Shown here: one piece after another, positions 11,000 through 20,149 of the stretch
Position numbering within the stretch: position 1 is the first letter of the stretch
Layout: every line of letters starts with the position of its first letter
Origin: Druceiella hillmani
Lineage: Eukaryota > Arthropoda > Insecta > Lepidoptera > Hepialidae
Length of the DNA stretch: 64,000 bases
Assembly (NCBI GenBank): GCA_039881145.1
Contig: JAYKKI010000060.1
Span: 9,572,501 to 9,636,500 of the forward strand
Reading direction: 5' to 3'
The notes under the pieces: generated by a model
Seen by the model: the letters and a program-made list of their open reading frames with translations, nothing else
What the model was told of the DNA's origin: nothing
Database searches by the model: none
Position numbers and translations under genes: made by a program

Positions 11000-12235
11000 T
11001 TTATAGGATACTCCATACTATCTTACTGCGATTGGTGCGGGTTAAAATGTTCTGTTGCTATGCTATGCAAGTTCAAATTTTTATGTGAGTGAACTAATAA
11101 AGTTTCCTTTTTTCTGTCTAATGTATGAAACCTCATAAACGACTCTAAAATATAACTTTACTTGCTACATCTTTATTGATAACAGACTGAAGGACAGATT
11201 GAATTATCTTACTTCTCTGTCATCCGTTACATTTTTCTCCAAATACGGATCAGATGTGCAAGTTATTTCTACTCTAATTCGTTCTGCAAGACTGCGTCAA
11301 GGTTGCGTGAGGGTATCTTCTCGCTGATCGAGTGCACACGAGCGTGTGTACTCGAACTTGATACTGCAACTAGGCTATTAAGATTACGGTAAAATTATGG
11401 CTATTTATAACTCTAAATATTTATTGCATTTTCTTTTACAGCTGTTTTGCTATAAACTTTTAAAGTTACTAAAAATAATAAAGGTATGGAAAGGTGTCAC
11501 AGTGTATATTGACTGAATGGAGAGTTAATGTTATATCAATATAGAAACTTATGGGAAAGCTTGTTGATTATATGAAGAAATATACATTTTATATACACTT
11601 TTAGTAATCAATGATTCAATGTTTGTCATTGCCATTCATTTTGTCATCTTGTCCATTTTCAAGAAAGTGTGACGTGATGTTTTTTTGTTTCTTATTCTGA
11701 ATACGCATGTTTACTTACGTACGTATTCTGAATATTCACATGTTTACTTTGAGGATTGAATAAAATCTTAAGACACTTTTTTATAGCAAAATTAATAGCC
11801 ACTCTCCTTATTTATACTTTCTATATTTAGTAATAGGTATGCTGGATTTAATTTCTTTCAACTCTGATGGGAACTACTTTTGAACATGTATTTTTTTAAT
11901 TATTAAATTAATGTATTGATAAACTTTTGACCTCGAGTTGAGTAGCGCTGTATGCTTCTGGCTGTTAAGTAGAAGGACGTAATTATAGTTTATTTCATCA
12001 CCTTATATTGATTACTTAAATCACCTTCATGTGCCCATATACATTAACATGGTGATACAAGACTCGGCAGCCAAGGAATTTTTCTGTTTTAATAAAAAGT
12101 TTAGGAAAGCGACAATTAAATATTATATATTTGGCTTCTCCGTTTATTGTTTGAATTACGTTTCAAAAATATTTCACTCCTGGTATTTGAAGAGTTACAT
12201 CGCATTAGATCATTTTAGGTCAAGCATCAAGTTTT
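11000..12235. other. No gene seen; contains a GC-rich fold-back
   Basis: Apart from the inverted repeat at 11302-11370, I find only AT-rich sequence. The plus frame at 12031-12237 has no recognisable domain. Confidence 0.5.
11302..11370. repeat. GC-rich imperfect hairpin
   Basis: Inner arms CGAGTGCACACG (11329-11340) and CGTGTGTACTCG (11343-11354) pair at 11 of 12 positions around AG. Outer arms GTTGC (11302-11306) and GTATC (11313-11317) find GATAC (11360-11364) and GCAAC (11366-11370). The nested pairing spans about 70 bases and is much more GC-rich than its neighbourhood. It could be a structured RNA or a cruciform. I recognise no family. Confidence 0.5.
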
Positions 12236-12289
12236 AAGAAATAAATTAATAAACAAAATAAAAAACTAAAAAGGCGAAATAAAAAACCG

Positions 12290-13340
12290 TTTCAGAGTGA
12301 CAAACATGCTCATTTTTCAGGGTTCCGCATTTCAAATGGAAACCTTGTAAGATCACTTATCCGTCTATCCATCTATCACAGCCGTTTTTCTCGGGAATCA
12401 CTTAACATAGCAACTTGAAATTTATGCCGAGACATATAACACAAATAACGCATTTTCCAATTGTTCGAACAAACATTTAAAGTTAAATCCATAGTTCGTT
12501 ACGTTACGCGTATTTTATAACTTGAAGTAAATGTATTCTGCTCCGCTAACGTTGACTTTTGAATTAATGACTTTAGTTTAAATAAAAATGGGGCTCTTTG
12601 ATATATCATTTTCGATAAGTATTCATAAGTAAATACAAATTTTCCTAAAAATATATTTTTATACATATACAATTACTTGTGAGTACAAAGTTCCCTTTCC
12701 AAAGTTGAAGAGTCCTCACGTTTCTAAAGAATGTTCAAAATTTAGGACAATTAGGAATAGAAAATAGTAGACTCATTCATCGTCTGATATATTCCAATTT
12801 GAGACGTCATTCCCTTCTTGTGCGTTCAATTTAATCAAGAGTTATTTATTTATAATTATGAAAATGCATTCATTTTTCATACTCGGTAAAAACCGCTTAT
12901 AAAAAATTTTTGAGGTAAAAATTCCGCGTATTGTATGGTTACAAATAAACAAATAATGTACTACATTTTTAGCTATAAACTTATACAATTTACTTTTTAT
13001 TTTAGAAACGGTTTTAGCAATATAAACATCATTTCGATCACGATCTTTTATTTGACTTGGGGTTCTGAAGCCGAACGGCAAAACGAAACCTTTATAACTT
13101 CGCCGTGTCTATCTCTCCGTCTGTCCATTCATTGCGGTCGTCATAAAGACTTTGAGATCAATTGTGAGACACTTTGAGATCAATTGTGAGACACTTTGAG
13201 ATCAATTGTGACGAAATTTTACAGGAAGATATAATTGAATGATGTGGCAAATAGAAGAAAATTTTTTTTTCAAATCGGATTTGGGGATGATTTTTATTTT
13301 CTCACGGACCCCTTCAAGTGAGGGGGATCCCTTTCAACTC
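12290..13340. repeat. Diverged interspersed repeat, copy 1
   Basis: It begins with GGGTTCCGCATTTCAAATGG and 'ATCCGTCTATCCATCTATCACAG', and a second block at 13061 has GGGGTTCTGAAGCCGAACGG followed by CTCCGTCTGTCCATTCATTG. I recall this 'ggttccg...gtccgtc' pattern from abundant repeats in several insect orders. The middle shares AAAGTTAA..CCA.AGTT, CTGCTCCGCTAACG and GAGTCCTCA with 17690-17830 and 22790-23660. No open frame fits a protein. Confidence 0.6.
13149..13211. repeat. 22-bp tandem repeat, 2.9 copies
   Basis: The unit ACTTTGAGATCAATTGTGAGAC is repeated twice in full, then 19 bases of a third copy, all identical. It lies inside the older interspersed repeat, so it is a recent local expansion. 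Confidence 0.92.
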
Positions 13341-13344
13341 ATTA

Positions 13345-14380
13345 AAGAGGCTGATCATAATTAAACCTAAAATATTTAGAACAATATTTCAAAGGACGTC
13401 ACTGTGATTTTTAAGCATGATAAAACCTAAAATTTTTTATAGCATTTTCATCGTAATGCTATTTAATAAATATTTCAATGGAAAAATATTTCAGTTAATT
13501 AATTTTAATCACTTATTAATATGCAAACAAGTTATTTGTCTTACGTCGATCAAAGATGTGCTGGGCAATACATTTACGTGGAGAAAAATAATATTATTTG
13601 TTAAAAATTTAATAGAAATACTATTCTACCCTCAAGCGTTTAAACTTTTAAATGTGCTTATGTATGTATAAGACCTTCTTAGTGGGAGTCCGTTTGTTCT
13701 GAACAGACTAATTTTAAGTCTTTTCTTTCTGTCTTTCATGACCATACACTTTTTCAAGTCTTATCCAAATTTATTGCGTCCATCTCCTTCAGTAGAGTCA
13801 GAATATCTCAGCTTCCTCTAGCTCATTCCTTTTTATTCTCTACCACTTTTATTAAAACAGTTTTTATGTAAATAACCAACTAAAGAGCAAAATTAACATA
13901 CAATAATTTTTTAAATTCACTTATCTAGTAGTTCTCGAGCTATAAACTGTAGAGTTCAGCATCCCATAATGATTTTTAAGACAATACTTTAGCAGTTTAC
14001 GAATACATAGCTAGTCCTTAATTTCATCTCTGAGATGTAAAAATTCTCTAACTTACGGTTATTGGTATATATAAAAATTAATAAAAATAAAGATAAAATT
14101 TAAGCATTTTTCTTTAATATTCTAAGAGTTCTCTAACTGTAAGTCTAATCTCTAACGGTCGACAAAAAATCTTGAAAGGATTGTGGTTTTAATTTGACTT
14201 TGGCCAACCTTTTCGTTCTGCTGTTAATTAGCGTGAACGACTTTCTTAATAAGGTCACCCTGAATAATTACTTTTTAATTTAAACTTCTCTTTACTTATT
14301 GCAACAAATTAATTCATAATTTAAATAGAAAATAATCAATTAAATATAGATTTGTTATTCTGAGTGCTATAAATTAATGT
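13345..14380. repeat. AT-rich DNA; its 3' part is repeated at 18.5 kb
   Basis: The stretch 13990-14100 (CTTAATTTCATCTCTGAGATGTAAAAATTCTCTAAC and onward) aligns with 18560-18650. This extends the homology between this repeat block and the one ending near 18.65 kb. The rest shows no gene. The plus frame at 13417-13671 is low-complexity and hydrophobic, with no recognised domain. Confidence 0.45.
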
Positions 14381-14390
14381 ATTTTTTTCA

Positions 14391-14532
14391 AATATTGAAT
14401 ATATTTGGCGTTAATTTTGTAGAAATTCATTATTCACAATTAAATGAAACTACTATCCCACCTGAAGATGTTGTAATACAACGAAACCTAGGTCGTGGTA
14501 AAGAAATTAAAGGTAGTTTCATTTAATTGTTT
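14391..14532 (+). mobile_element. Small hammerhead-bearing element, copy 1
   Basis: A left arm (ATTGAATATATTTGGCG and about 25 further bases) leads into an exact 18-bp inverted terminal repeat. Its arms are ACAATTAAATGAAACTAC at 14436-14453 and the reverse complement at 14513-14530. Between them lies the ribozyme. The flanks carry TTTTTTTCA on both sides (14382-14390 and 14533-14541), a possible but low-complexity target duplication. It has no coding capacity, so it would depend on proteins from elsewhere. Small elements carrying minimal hammerheads are known as retrozymes and as terminal parts of Penelope-like elements. Which of these it belongs to cannot be settled here. Confidence 0.75.
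14457..14499 (+). ncRNA. Minimal type I hammerhead ribozyme, intact core
   Basis: All conserved core bases are present in order. CUGAAGA is at 14462-14468, and stem II GUUGU/ACAAC (14470-14474 with 14478-14482) has an AAU loop. GAA follows at 14483-14485. Stem III pairs A14486, C, C with G, G, U14493 across a two-base UA loop. C17 is at 14494, so cleavage is predicted after it. Stem I closes as CCAC (14458-14461) with GUGG (14495-14498). The very short stem III is typical of the hammerheads of Penelope-like elements and animal retrozymes, which usually work as dimers. One unpaired U (14469) precedes stem II, a mild departure. Activity is inferred from the fold only. Confidence 0.75.
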
Positions 14533-14539
14533 TTTTTTT

Positions 14540-15228
14540 CATTTTATTGCTCTCCAGTATTATTAGCGATCGGATGGTATTTTACATAATCTGATATTGA
14601 GCAAATATCTCTAATATGATTTTATTAAAGTGTAAAATTTGTCTTATTATCTAAGTATATGCACAATGTGGTTACTAGTATAATTAATATACAAAAATTA
14701 AGAAATAACGGCCAAATGAGAGACTGGTAATTACCCCTGAAAAGTTACATAAAATATTATTTGCGTATATAGTCCTTAGTCACACAAACCTAAAATATAA
14801 ATTGCTCAGATATAAATAACACTCTGTAAAAAGTGTCCCTATACTGCGTAGCAAAGTAAATAAATTAAATGCTAGAATTTTCAAAGAAGTGCATTACCCA
14901 CTATTTTTTTTAAATAAACTGCTTTAGATTGCAATAAGGCTAGTTACGTAGTTACGAGATATTTGATTACAATTTCTGAATTAGTATTTAGTGCAGTACC
15001 CCGTCAATTATTTGACAGAAATATTTCCAGAGAAATGAAACATGTTCCATCACTTTCAAATATTAAATTAATTGCAATGCATTAAATTTTTGTCCGAGAG
15101 CAAAAATTTGTTTGCGTTTATTTTCAATTTACAATATATATGCGTTTAACGCGTTATTTAAAAAATACACACATTATACATATTTTAGGTAAAAATATAG
15201 GCTATATACTATTAAGATTTGTTGACTT
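14540..15228. other. AT-rich spacer between two ribozyme elements
   Basis: No open frame or repeat of note. It separates copies 1 and 2, which lie about 0.7 kb apart. Confidence 0.55.
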
Positions 15229-15229
15229 C

Positions 15230-15408
15230 ACAATTAAATGAAACTACGTGATGTTAGTCACGGATATTAGCAAAGAACCATCTTTGCTAATATCCCACTT
15301 GAAGATGTTGTAATACAACAAAACCTAGGTCGTAGCAAAGAATTTAAAGAAAGTAGTTTCATTTAATTGTGAATAATGAATTTCTACAAAATTAACGCCA
15401 AATATATT
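15230..15408 (+). mobile_element. Small hammerhead-bearing element, copy 2
   Basis: It has the same exact 18-bp inverted termini (15230-15247 and 15353-15370). Here the shared arm lies on the right, as the reverse complement (ends GCCAAATATATT), while the ribozyme still reads on the plus strand. The cassette is therefore inverted relative to the arm compared with copies 1 and 4. A perfect 15-bp stem (15262-15276 with 15281-15295, loop ACCA) sits directly before ribozyme stem I. In copies 1 and 3 this hairpin is missing or incomplete, and in copy 4 it is imperfect. Confidence 0.75.
15294..15337 (+). ncRNA. Hammerhead ribozyme, core mutated
   Basis: The fold is recognisable from its match to copy 1. 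However, the first core base C3 is U (UUGAAGA at 15299-15305), and G12 of the GAAA box is A (ACAACAAAACC). Both positions are essential in known hammerheads, so this copy should be inactive. Stem III and the GUC cleavage triplet are unchanged. Confidence 0.65.
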
Positions 15409-15429
15409 AAAAAATTTAAATATTTAATA

Positions 15430-15660
15430 TAAAATTGCAGCAATCAATAAGCTTCCATTTTGGCTATCAAATTTAATAATATTTTAAATAAAGCCACATT
15501 AAATAAAACGTATTAAACAGTAGAGAAAATTTTAATTATTTGCGAGAAATTAAAATCGCGAGCGAAGCCTCCCTACAAAACTATTTAACATTCACATATA
15601 ATATATTTCTTATTAAGTTTAATGAAAATACGTAAGTGTAATGAAAATTTAATGTATTGT
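15430..15660. repeat. Short interspersed repeat, partner at 16.44 kb
   Basis: GCAGCAATCAATAAGCTTCCATTTTGGCT (15437-15465) matches GTAGCAATCAATAAGCTTCAATCTTGGCT near 16448. The copies lie in the same orientation about 1 kb apart. They bracket the minisatellites at 15664 and 16084. Confidence 0.6.
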
Positions 15661-15663
15661 CCT

Positions 15664-15722
15664 TACGATAAGAAATATGGTGGTGGTTTATGTATGATAA
15701 GAAATATGGTGATTGGTTTAAT
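15664..15722. repeat. Imperfect tandem duplication ACGATAAGAAATATGGTG
   Basis: Two copies of about 28 bases (CGATAAGAAATATGGTGGTGG and TGATAAGAAATATGGTGATTGG) differ at a few positions. Confidence 0.7.
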
Positions 15723-16083
15723 TAATATTAGGAATGGTATTAAACTGAAATATATGAATAATGATGCATTGAATGTTAAAAAATAATCTTATTTTCAAAA
15801 TATTTTCTAATCAAATTTATTATCATGGTCTGTCTGAAAATCCTTACATGTTATTTTGGTCTCATCTTGACTCCAAAATGGATGGGAACTAAGACTTTGT
15901 TAGAGTATATAATAATAATATAATTTGATTGTGCTTCAAACTTAAAAATAATCTTGTTAAGTAATTTAAATTTTATAATGCAATTTAAGAGTTAATATCA
16001 TCACCTAGTAATATATTGTATGAGTGCGTTATAAGCCCTGAAGAAATAATTAAAAAATGCATCTTGTTAATGTTTTGTGCCAA

Positions 16084-16206
16084 AATTTAATAAAAATTGT
16101 ACCCGAAGGTAATGAATTTAATAAAAATTGTACCCAAAGGTAATGAAATTAATAAAAATTGTACCCAAAGGTAATGAAATTAATAAAAATTGTACCCAAA
16201 GGTAAT
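16084..16206. repeat. 31-bp minisatellite, four copies
   Basis: The unit AATTTAATAAAAATTGTACC plus CAAAGGTAATG is repeated four times, head to tail. It differs only by a G/A in the first copy and by AATTT versus AAATT at the junctions. There are no spacers between copies, so this is not a CRISPR array. Confidence 0.93.
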
Positions 16207-16590
16207 ATGACAAAATCAAATATTATTCTTATTATTCACTTGAATACTTAAACTGAAAGGAATAGCTGAATGAAAATATAATTTTCTAATATAATTCTTA
16301 ATGAATTATATTAGGCAATTTCGATTTAAATAAACGAATATATAATCGATTGGCAACGATTCTTATATAATGGAAGCCGAAACAGTCACCAAGTACAAGA
16401 AAACCACGTTAACTCTGTATAAAAATTTAACCATTTAAAAAAACATTGTAGCAATCAATAAGCTTCAATCTTGGCTGCAATATTTTTTGAACGCAACCTG
16501 TAACACAGGTCAATTTTGAAAGGGAAATTTAAGTCGTAATAAATATTTAAAAAAACATTAATGAATACCATTACTTTTGAAAGAAAGTTT

Positions 16591-16696
16591 TCTTCCGAAA
16601 GAAATTGATTACTCGTGAAATTAGTCGAGATAAAATGATTATATTAAGAGGAAGATCTCTTCCGAAAGAAATTGATTACTCGTGAAATTAGTCGAG
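16591..16696. repeat. 39-bp direct duplication, period 67
   Basis: The 39 bases beginning TCTTCCGAAAGAAATTGATT occur exactly at 16591-16629 and 16658-16696. The second copy opens a 68-codon plus-strand frame (ITREISRVKITSFVSTRG and onward, to 16875) that reads somewhat protein-like. I recognise no family for it and do not call a gene. Confidence 0.85.
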
Positions 16697-16842
16697 TTAA
16701 AATTACTTCCTTTGTAAGTACAAGAGGTACCAGAGGTTTGACATCTATGCTGAAATATGTCAATGAAATATGTCATATTGTATCAATCATTACTCTCCAT
16801 TACATTAAGTTACAAGAGAGCATCTTTTTCAAATTATGTATA

Positions 16843-16888
16843 AAAACTATGAAACAGAGTAAAGTAAAACTATGAAACAGAGTAAAGT
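16843..16888. repeat. Perfect 23-bp tandem duplication
   Basis: AAAACTATGAAACAGAGTAA plus AGT is present twice with no gap or change. Confidence 0.92.
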
Positions 16889-17341
16889 ATTGAGAGGAAT
16901 CAATTTCGATAATTATTTTAAGTTCAAAATAGCATTTATTTAGCCAACTGTACGTAAGCAAATGCTTTTTTTCATAATTTAATATAATATGAGCCCCATT
17001 GGTAAAATACATTAAATTATTTTATAGTTAAAAATATATTACTATATTTACTTATTATCGACCACATAGGCGCGGAGTTTTTCTCACTAAATATTAGGTC
17101 AGCCTCTCTGTTTATTATGTAACAAAATGTTTGTACCTTTTATATGTCAATATCCTTTTTATAAACAAACTTTTAGTACAAATGATCTATGCGATACTTT
17201 AACATACAGAAGGAACAATATAAATATTGTACATTATCTTTTGACATTTAAAGCAGGTACTGAATACTTTATTACTTTTTTAGTGCTAATACTTAAACAA
17301 AATTACAGCCTACGAAGTAAGTAAAGTTTGGTTTCGAAAAT

Positions 17342-17501
17342 TAAGGTATGTGTTACTGTGCAAAAAACTTTAAAGAAACTAAAGCGATTAAGGTATGTGT
17401 TACTGTGCAAAAAGGTATGTGTTACTGTGCAAAAAACATTAAAGAAACTAAAGTGATTAAGGTATGTGTTACTGTGCAAAAAACATTAAAGAAACTAAAG
17501 C
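17342..17501. repeat. About 46-bp minisatellite with a truncated copy
   Basis: The unit TAAGGTATGTGTTACTGTGC...AAAGAAACTAAAGCGAT occurs three times in near-complete form (from 17342, 17411 and 17458). One truncated copy (17389-17411) consists only of the first 23 or so bases. Differences are single bases (CTT/CAT, GCGAT/GTGAT), so the expansion is recent. Each copy contains GGTATGTG, which resembles a splice donor. Confidence 0.9.
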
Positions 17502-17689
17502 TATAAAGTGAAAAGCAGAAAGTGATAAAATTACAAATTGAACTTCGTGTATAAATGGTTCTTGAATTAGAAATTAATTTTCGTTAGCCTTTATTTTCAA
17601 AACGTTTATTAATGTTAAATAAGTGATTAAGTTAGATTATTTGAGTGTTTCTCCAGTCAAGATATTTAACACAATTAAAATATTTTAAA

Positions 17690-17830
17690 ATTTTTCAAAT
17701 AAACATTTAAAGTTAAGCATACAGTTCGTTACCAATATTTATTTTAAAACTTAAAGCATTATAGAACATATCGTTACAGGAGTATTCCGCTCCGCTGGCC
17801 ATTACTCGTACTTTTCCAGTTTATTTATAT
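17690..17830. repeat. Diverged interspersed repeat, copy 2 (partial)
   Basis: AAACATTTAAAGTTAAGCATACAGTTCGTTACC and ATTCCGCTCCGCTGGCCATTACT match the middle of the repeats at 12290 and 22790. The flanking parts are not clearly conserved. Confidence 0.6.
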
Positions 17831-17861
17831 TAAAACAAAATTCTAATTAATAATTATTTCT

Positions 17862-18003
17862 AATATTGAATATATTTGGCGTTAATTTTGTAAAAATTAA
17901 TTAACAATTAAATTAAACTACGTGATGTAGTATTATTTCTACTTTCTTTTAAGTTCTTTACCACGACCTAGGTTTCGTTGTATTACATCTTCAGGTGGGA
18001 TAT
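17862..18003 (-). mobile_element. Small hammerhead-bearing element, copy 3 (one end lost)
   Basis: The shared arm (from AATATTGAATATATTTGGCG) is on the left, followed by a one-mismatch copy of the 18-bp terminus (17904-17921). The internal cassette then runs in reverse, so the ribozyme is on the minus strand. The sequence continues past GGGATATTAGTGAAGATC without reaching the second terminus. This end is truncated or replaced. Confidence 0.72.
17961..17998 (-). ncRNA. Hammerhead ribozyme, stem II shortened
   Basis: On the minus strand, stem I CCAC/GUGG, the CUGAAGA box, GAAA, the CCUAGG stem III and GUC are all intact. However, three bases are missing from the 5' side of stem II relative to copies 1 and 4 (UGUAAUACAAC instead of UGUUGUAAUACAAC). 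At most three pairs remain there, next to unpaired bases. Hammerheads tolerate short stem II, so weak activity is possible. Confidence 0.65.
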
Positions 18004-18009
18004 TAGTGA

Positions 18010-19880
18010 AGATCTTTATAAAATACTAAATACTATATCTTACATGTTACTTATTTAAATGTGTAAACTTTACATGAAACTTAATATATAGAACACACAC
18101 TTATTCAGAATTATATTAGTAAATCATTATTAAATTTTTCGCTTCAATATTCAAACGTTTTTGAAATTCGAACTTCTGTTTTCATTACGAATATACTTTT
18201 TAAAATCTTAACCAAACCGACGCCAATTCAGTTAAAGCAAATTAACTTTTTAACTCAATTTAAACATGAGTATAAAATTTTACGAATCCATTACCGTTTT
18301 CCCTGTTATTTTTTCTGGTATCCTACATTTTCAATATAACCTATTTGTATCGATAAACAGTTGAGTAACAGAATTTACATAAGTATATTCCCAAAATGTA
18401 TCTTGTTTTTAATTCCCAAAATGTATCAAGCTAAATCCTAAAATTTCTCATTCCACAATCATTGGTAATCATACTTTTCACGTCTACAAAATTTACGTGC
18501 AACCGTATAAAAAACGTAAAAAGGTCTGAACGATTATGCTTTTACATTTCTTAAGTATATAATAAATTCTTAATTTATATCGTAGATGTAGAAATTCTCT
18601 AACGTTCTATTATTCATGGATATAAGAATTATTAACATAAACGTAAAAATAATTTTATTATATAAGTAGAATTATATTTACTTATTTTACATTGAAATGT
18701 ATTTATAATTAATGAAGTCCTATTAGAAATATTTTCTCCAATTAGACTATTTAGAATATCGCACAGAAAATAACATTGTACAATAACTAATCAACGATTT
18801 GTAACCCTCGTAATGCTCTGAATAACGAACCCTTATTTAATTAAATTTCCTTTGTGGCAATGGATTAAAGAATTAATTCGATTCAAGATATAAGAAGAGA
18901 TCAAAGTGAAAATATAATTATGCGGAGTAGACTTGTTGAGAAATCCGTTCATGTGAATTAAGAGTGAAACGAAAATACCGGCCATAAATATCTCTAAAGC
19001 CAGGCTAAAACCACAAAGATTTCAAGATTGTTTATGGGTCGTTGGATATATTTCGAGAAACGTTTAATATATTTCGTTTTATTTTGTTATATATTTGATT
19101 AGAGTAATCATTTTGGGCATAAAATAACTTTTTTTGGTTTATCGTGATTATGTAATCAAATCAGAGTTATGTTTTTTTACATAAAAATAAACGCGGTCTG
19201 TTTTAGTATCGCCCAATCGAAACGCCCTTTATAAAAAGAACAAATGCTCAATAAAATTTTTCAATATAAACGCTGAAAATATGACAAACTGTATATAGTT
19301 ATTACTATGCATGGTTTTAGAACTCTAAGATGAAATTGAATAGACATTCTGGGGAAGAAATATGACCCCTGTGCAGATACTGATTACAGGTTTTTAACCT
19401 TCCCTTTGTACTTATTTTAGAAGTTTTTGGTCTTTTTCTCTCGAGTTATCGATACCGATGTAATCCCATTTCTTCTTCCAATTAAAATGAATCTGTAAGT
19501 TAAATTATAATAAAAAATACGAATAAAAAGAAAATGGAATAATTAATTATAAAATATAAGATAATTTCTCTAACTACTACGACGAAAATCAAAATTTTCA
19601 GTCGAGAGTAAAATAAGAATTTGTAATTAAATTTTCTAATAGCGATTTTCTAACTTAGCGATATATTAAGCAAACTTTCCAAAATAAAGTACTGTGGCCA
19701 ATTGGAACAGCTGCATAGTACTTTAGAAAAAGTAATCTACGTCTTGACCTACGCATTGAGTAAGTACCAGAAGTGATGAGAAATAGGCAACCAATCAAAT
19801 TATGCGGTTGCAATATCACGAAACTTCTGAGATGGAAGCGTGTGGTGGACATAGCAAATGAGCTACGATAATACCAGCAA
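18010..19880. other. AT-rich DNA, no gene seen
   Basis: Apart from the segment at 18560-18650 that matches 13990-14100, I see nothing. The minus frame at 19655-19852 abuts the LINE tail and could be its decayed 3' region, but shows no motif. Confidence 0.5.
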
Positions 19881-19885
19881 ACTCA

Positions 19886-20146
19886 TACCATATCATCATC
19901 ATAATAAAGCAGCCTTCTATTATGGCGTAAGCTTTGTTCAATCTGCACCACTCGGTTCTATTTTAGGCTATATTGATCCAGTTTGTTCCGCCACTTTCCT
20001 TATGTCATCCTTCCATCTCATTTGCGGCCGCCCAACGTCTGTTTTGCACTCCCACAGTCTCTACGAGAATTTTGCATCATAAATCCGACTTTCGAGTAAT
20101 GTGACCAGCCATCTGCTATTTAAGTTTCGCCGAACCAAACCTCATG
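19886..20146 (-). pseudogene. LINE reverse transcriptase C-terminal tail, decayed
   Basis: Minus-strand frames give the conserved tail of a non-LTR retrotransposon polymerase in pieces. QMAGHITRKSD (near 20120) corresponds to the usual W.GH..R. VGRPQMRWKDDIRKVAEQ (about 20000-20055) corresponds to GRP..RW.DDI.KVAG, and TNWINIA..RTEW (about 19945-19990) to the NW...A..R..W end. It carries an in-frame stop and frameshifts, and the catalytic palm is absent, so this is a 5'-truncated dead copy. This motif set is typical of the RT tails of RTE, jockey or CR1-like LINEs. I cannot assign the clade. Confidence 0.8.
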
Positions 20147-20149
20147 AAT

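Noticed and set aside
10780..11088. 102-codon plus-strand open frame
   Set aside because: It is kept open by the (TA)n run, which encodes Ile-Tyr repeats.
16084..16206. CRISPR-like array
   Set aside because: Units are directly adjacent with no variable spacers, and the host is eukaryotic.
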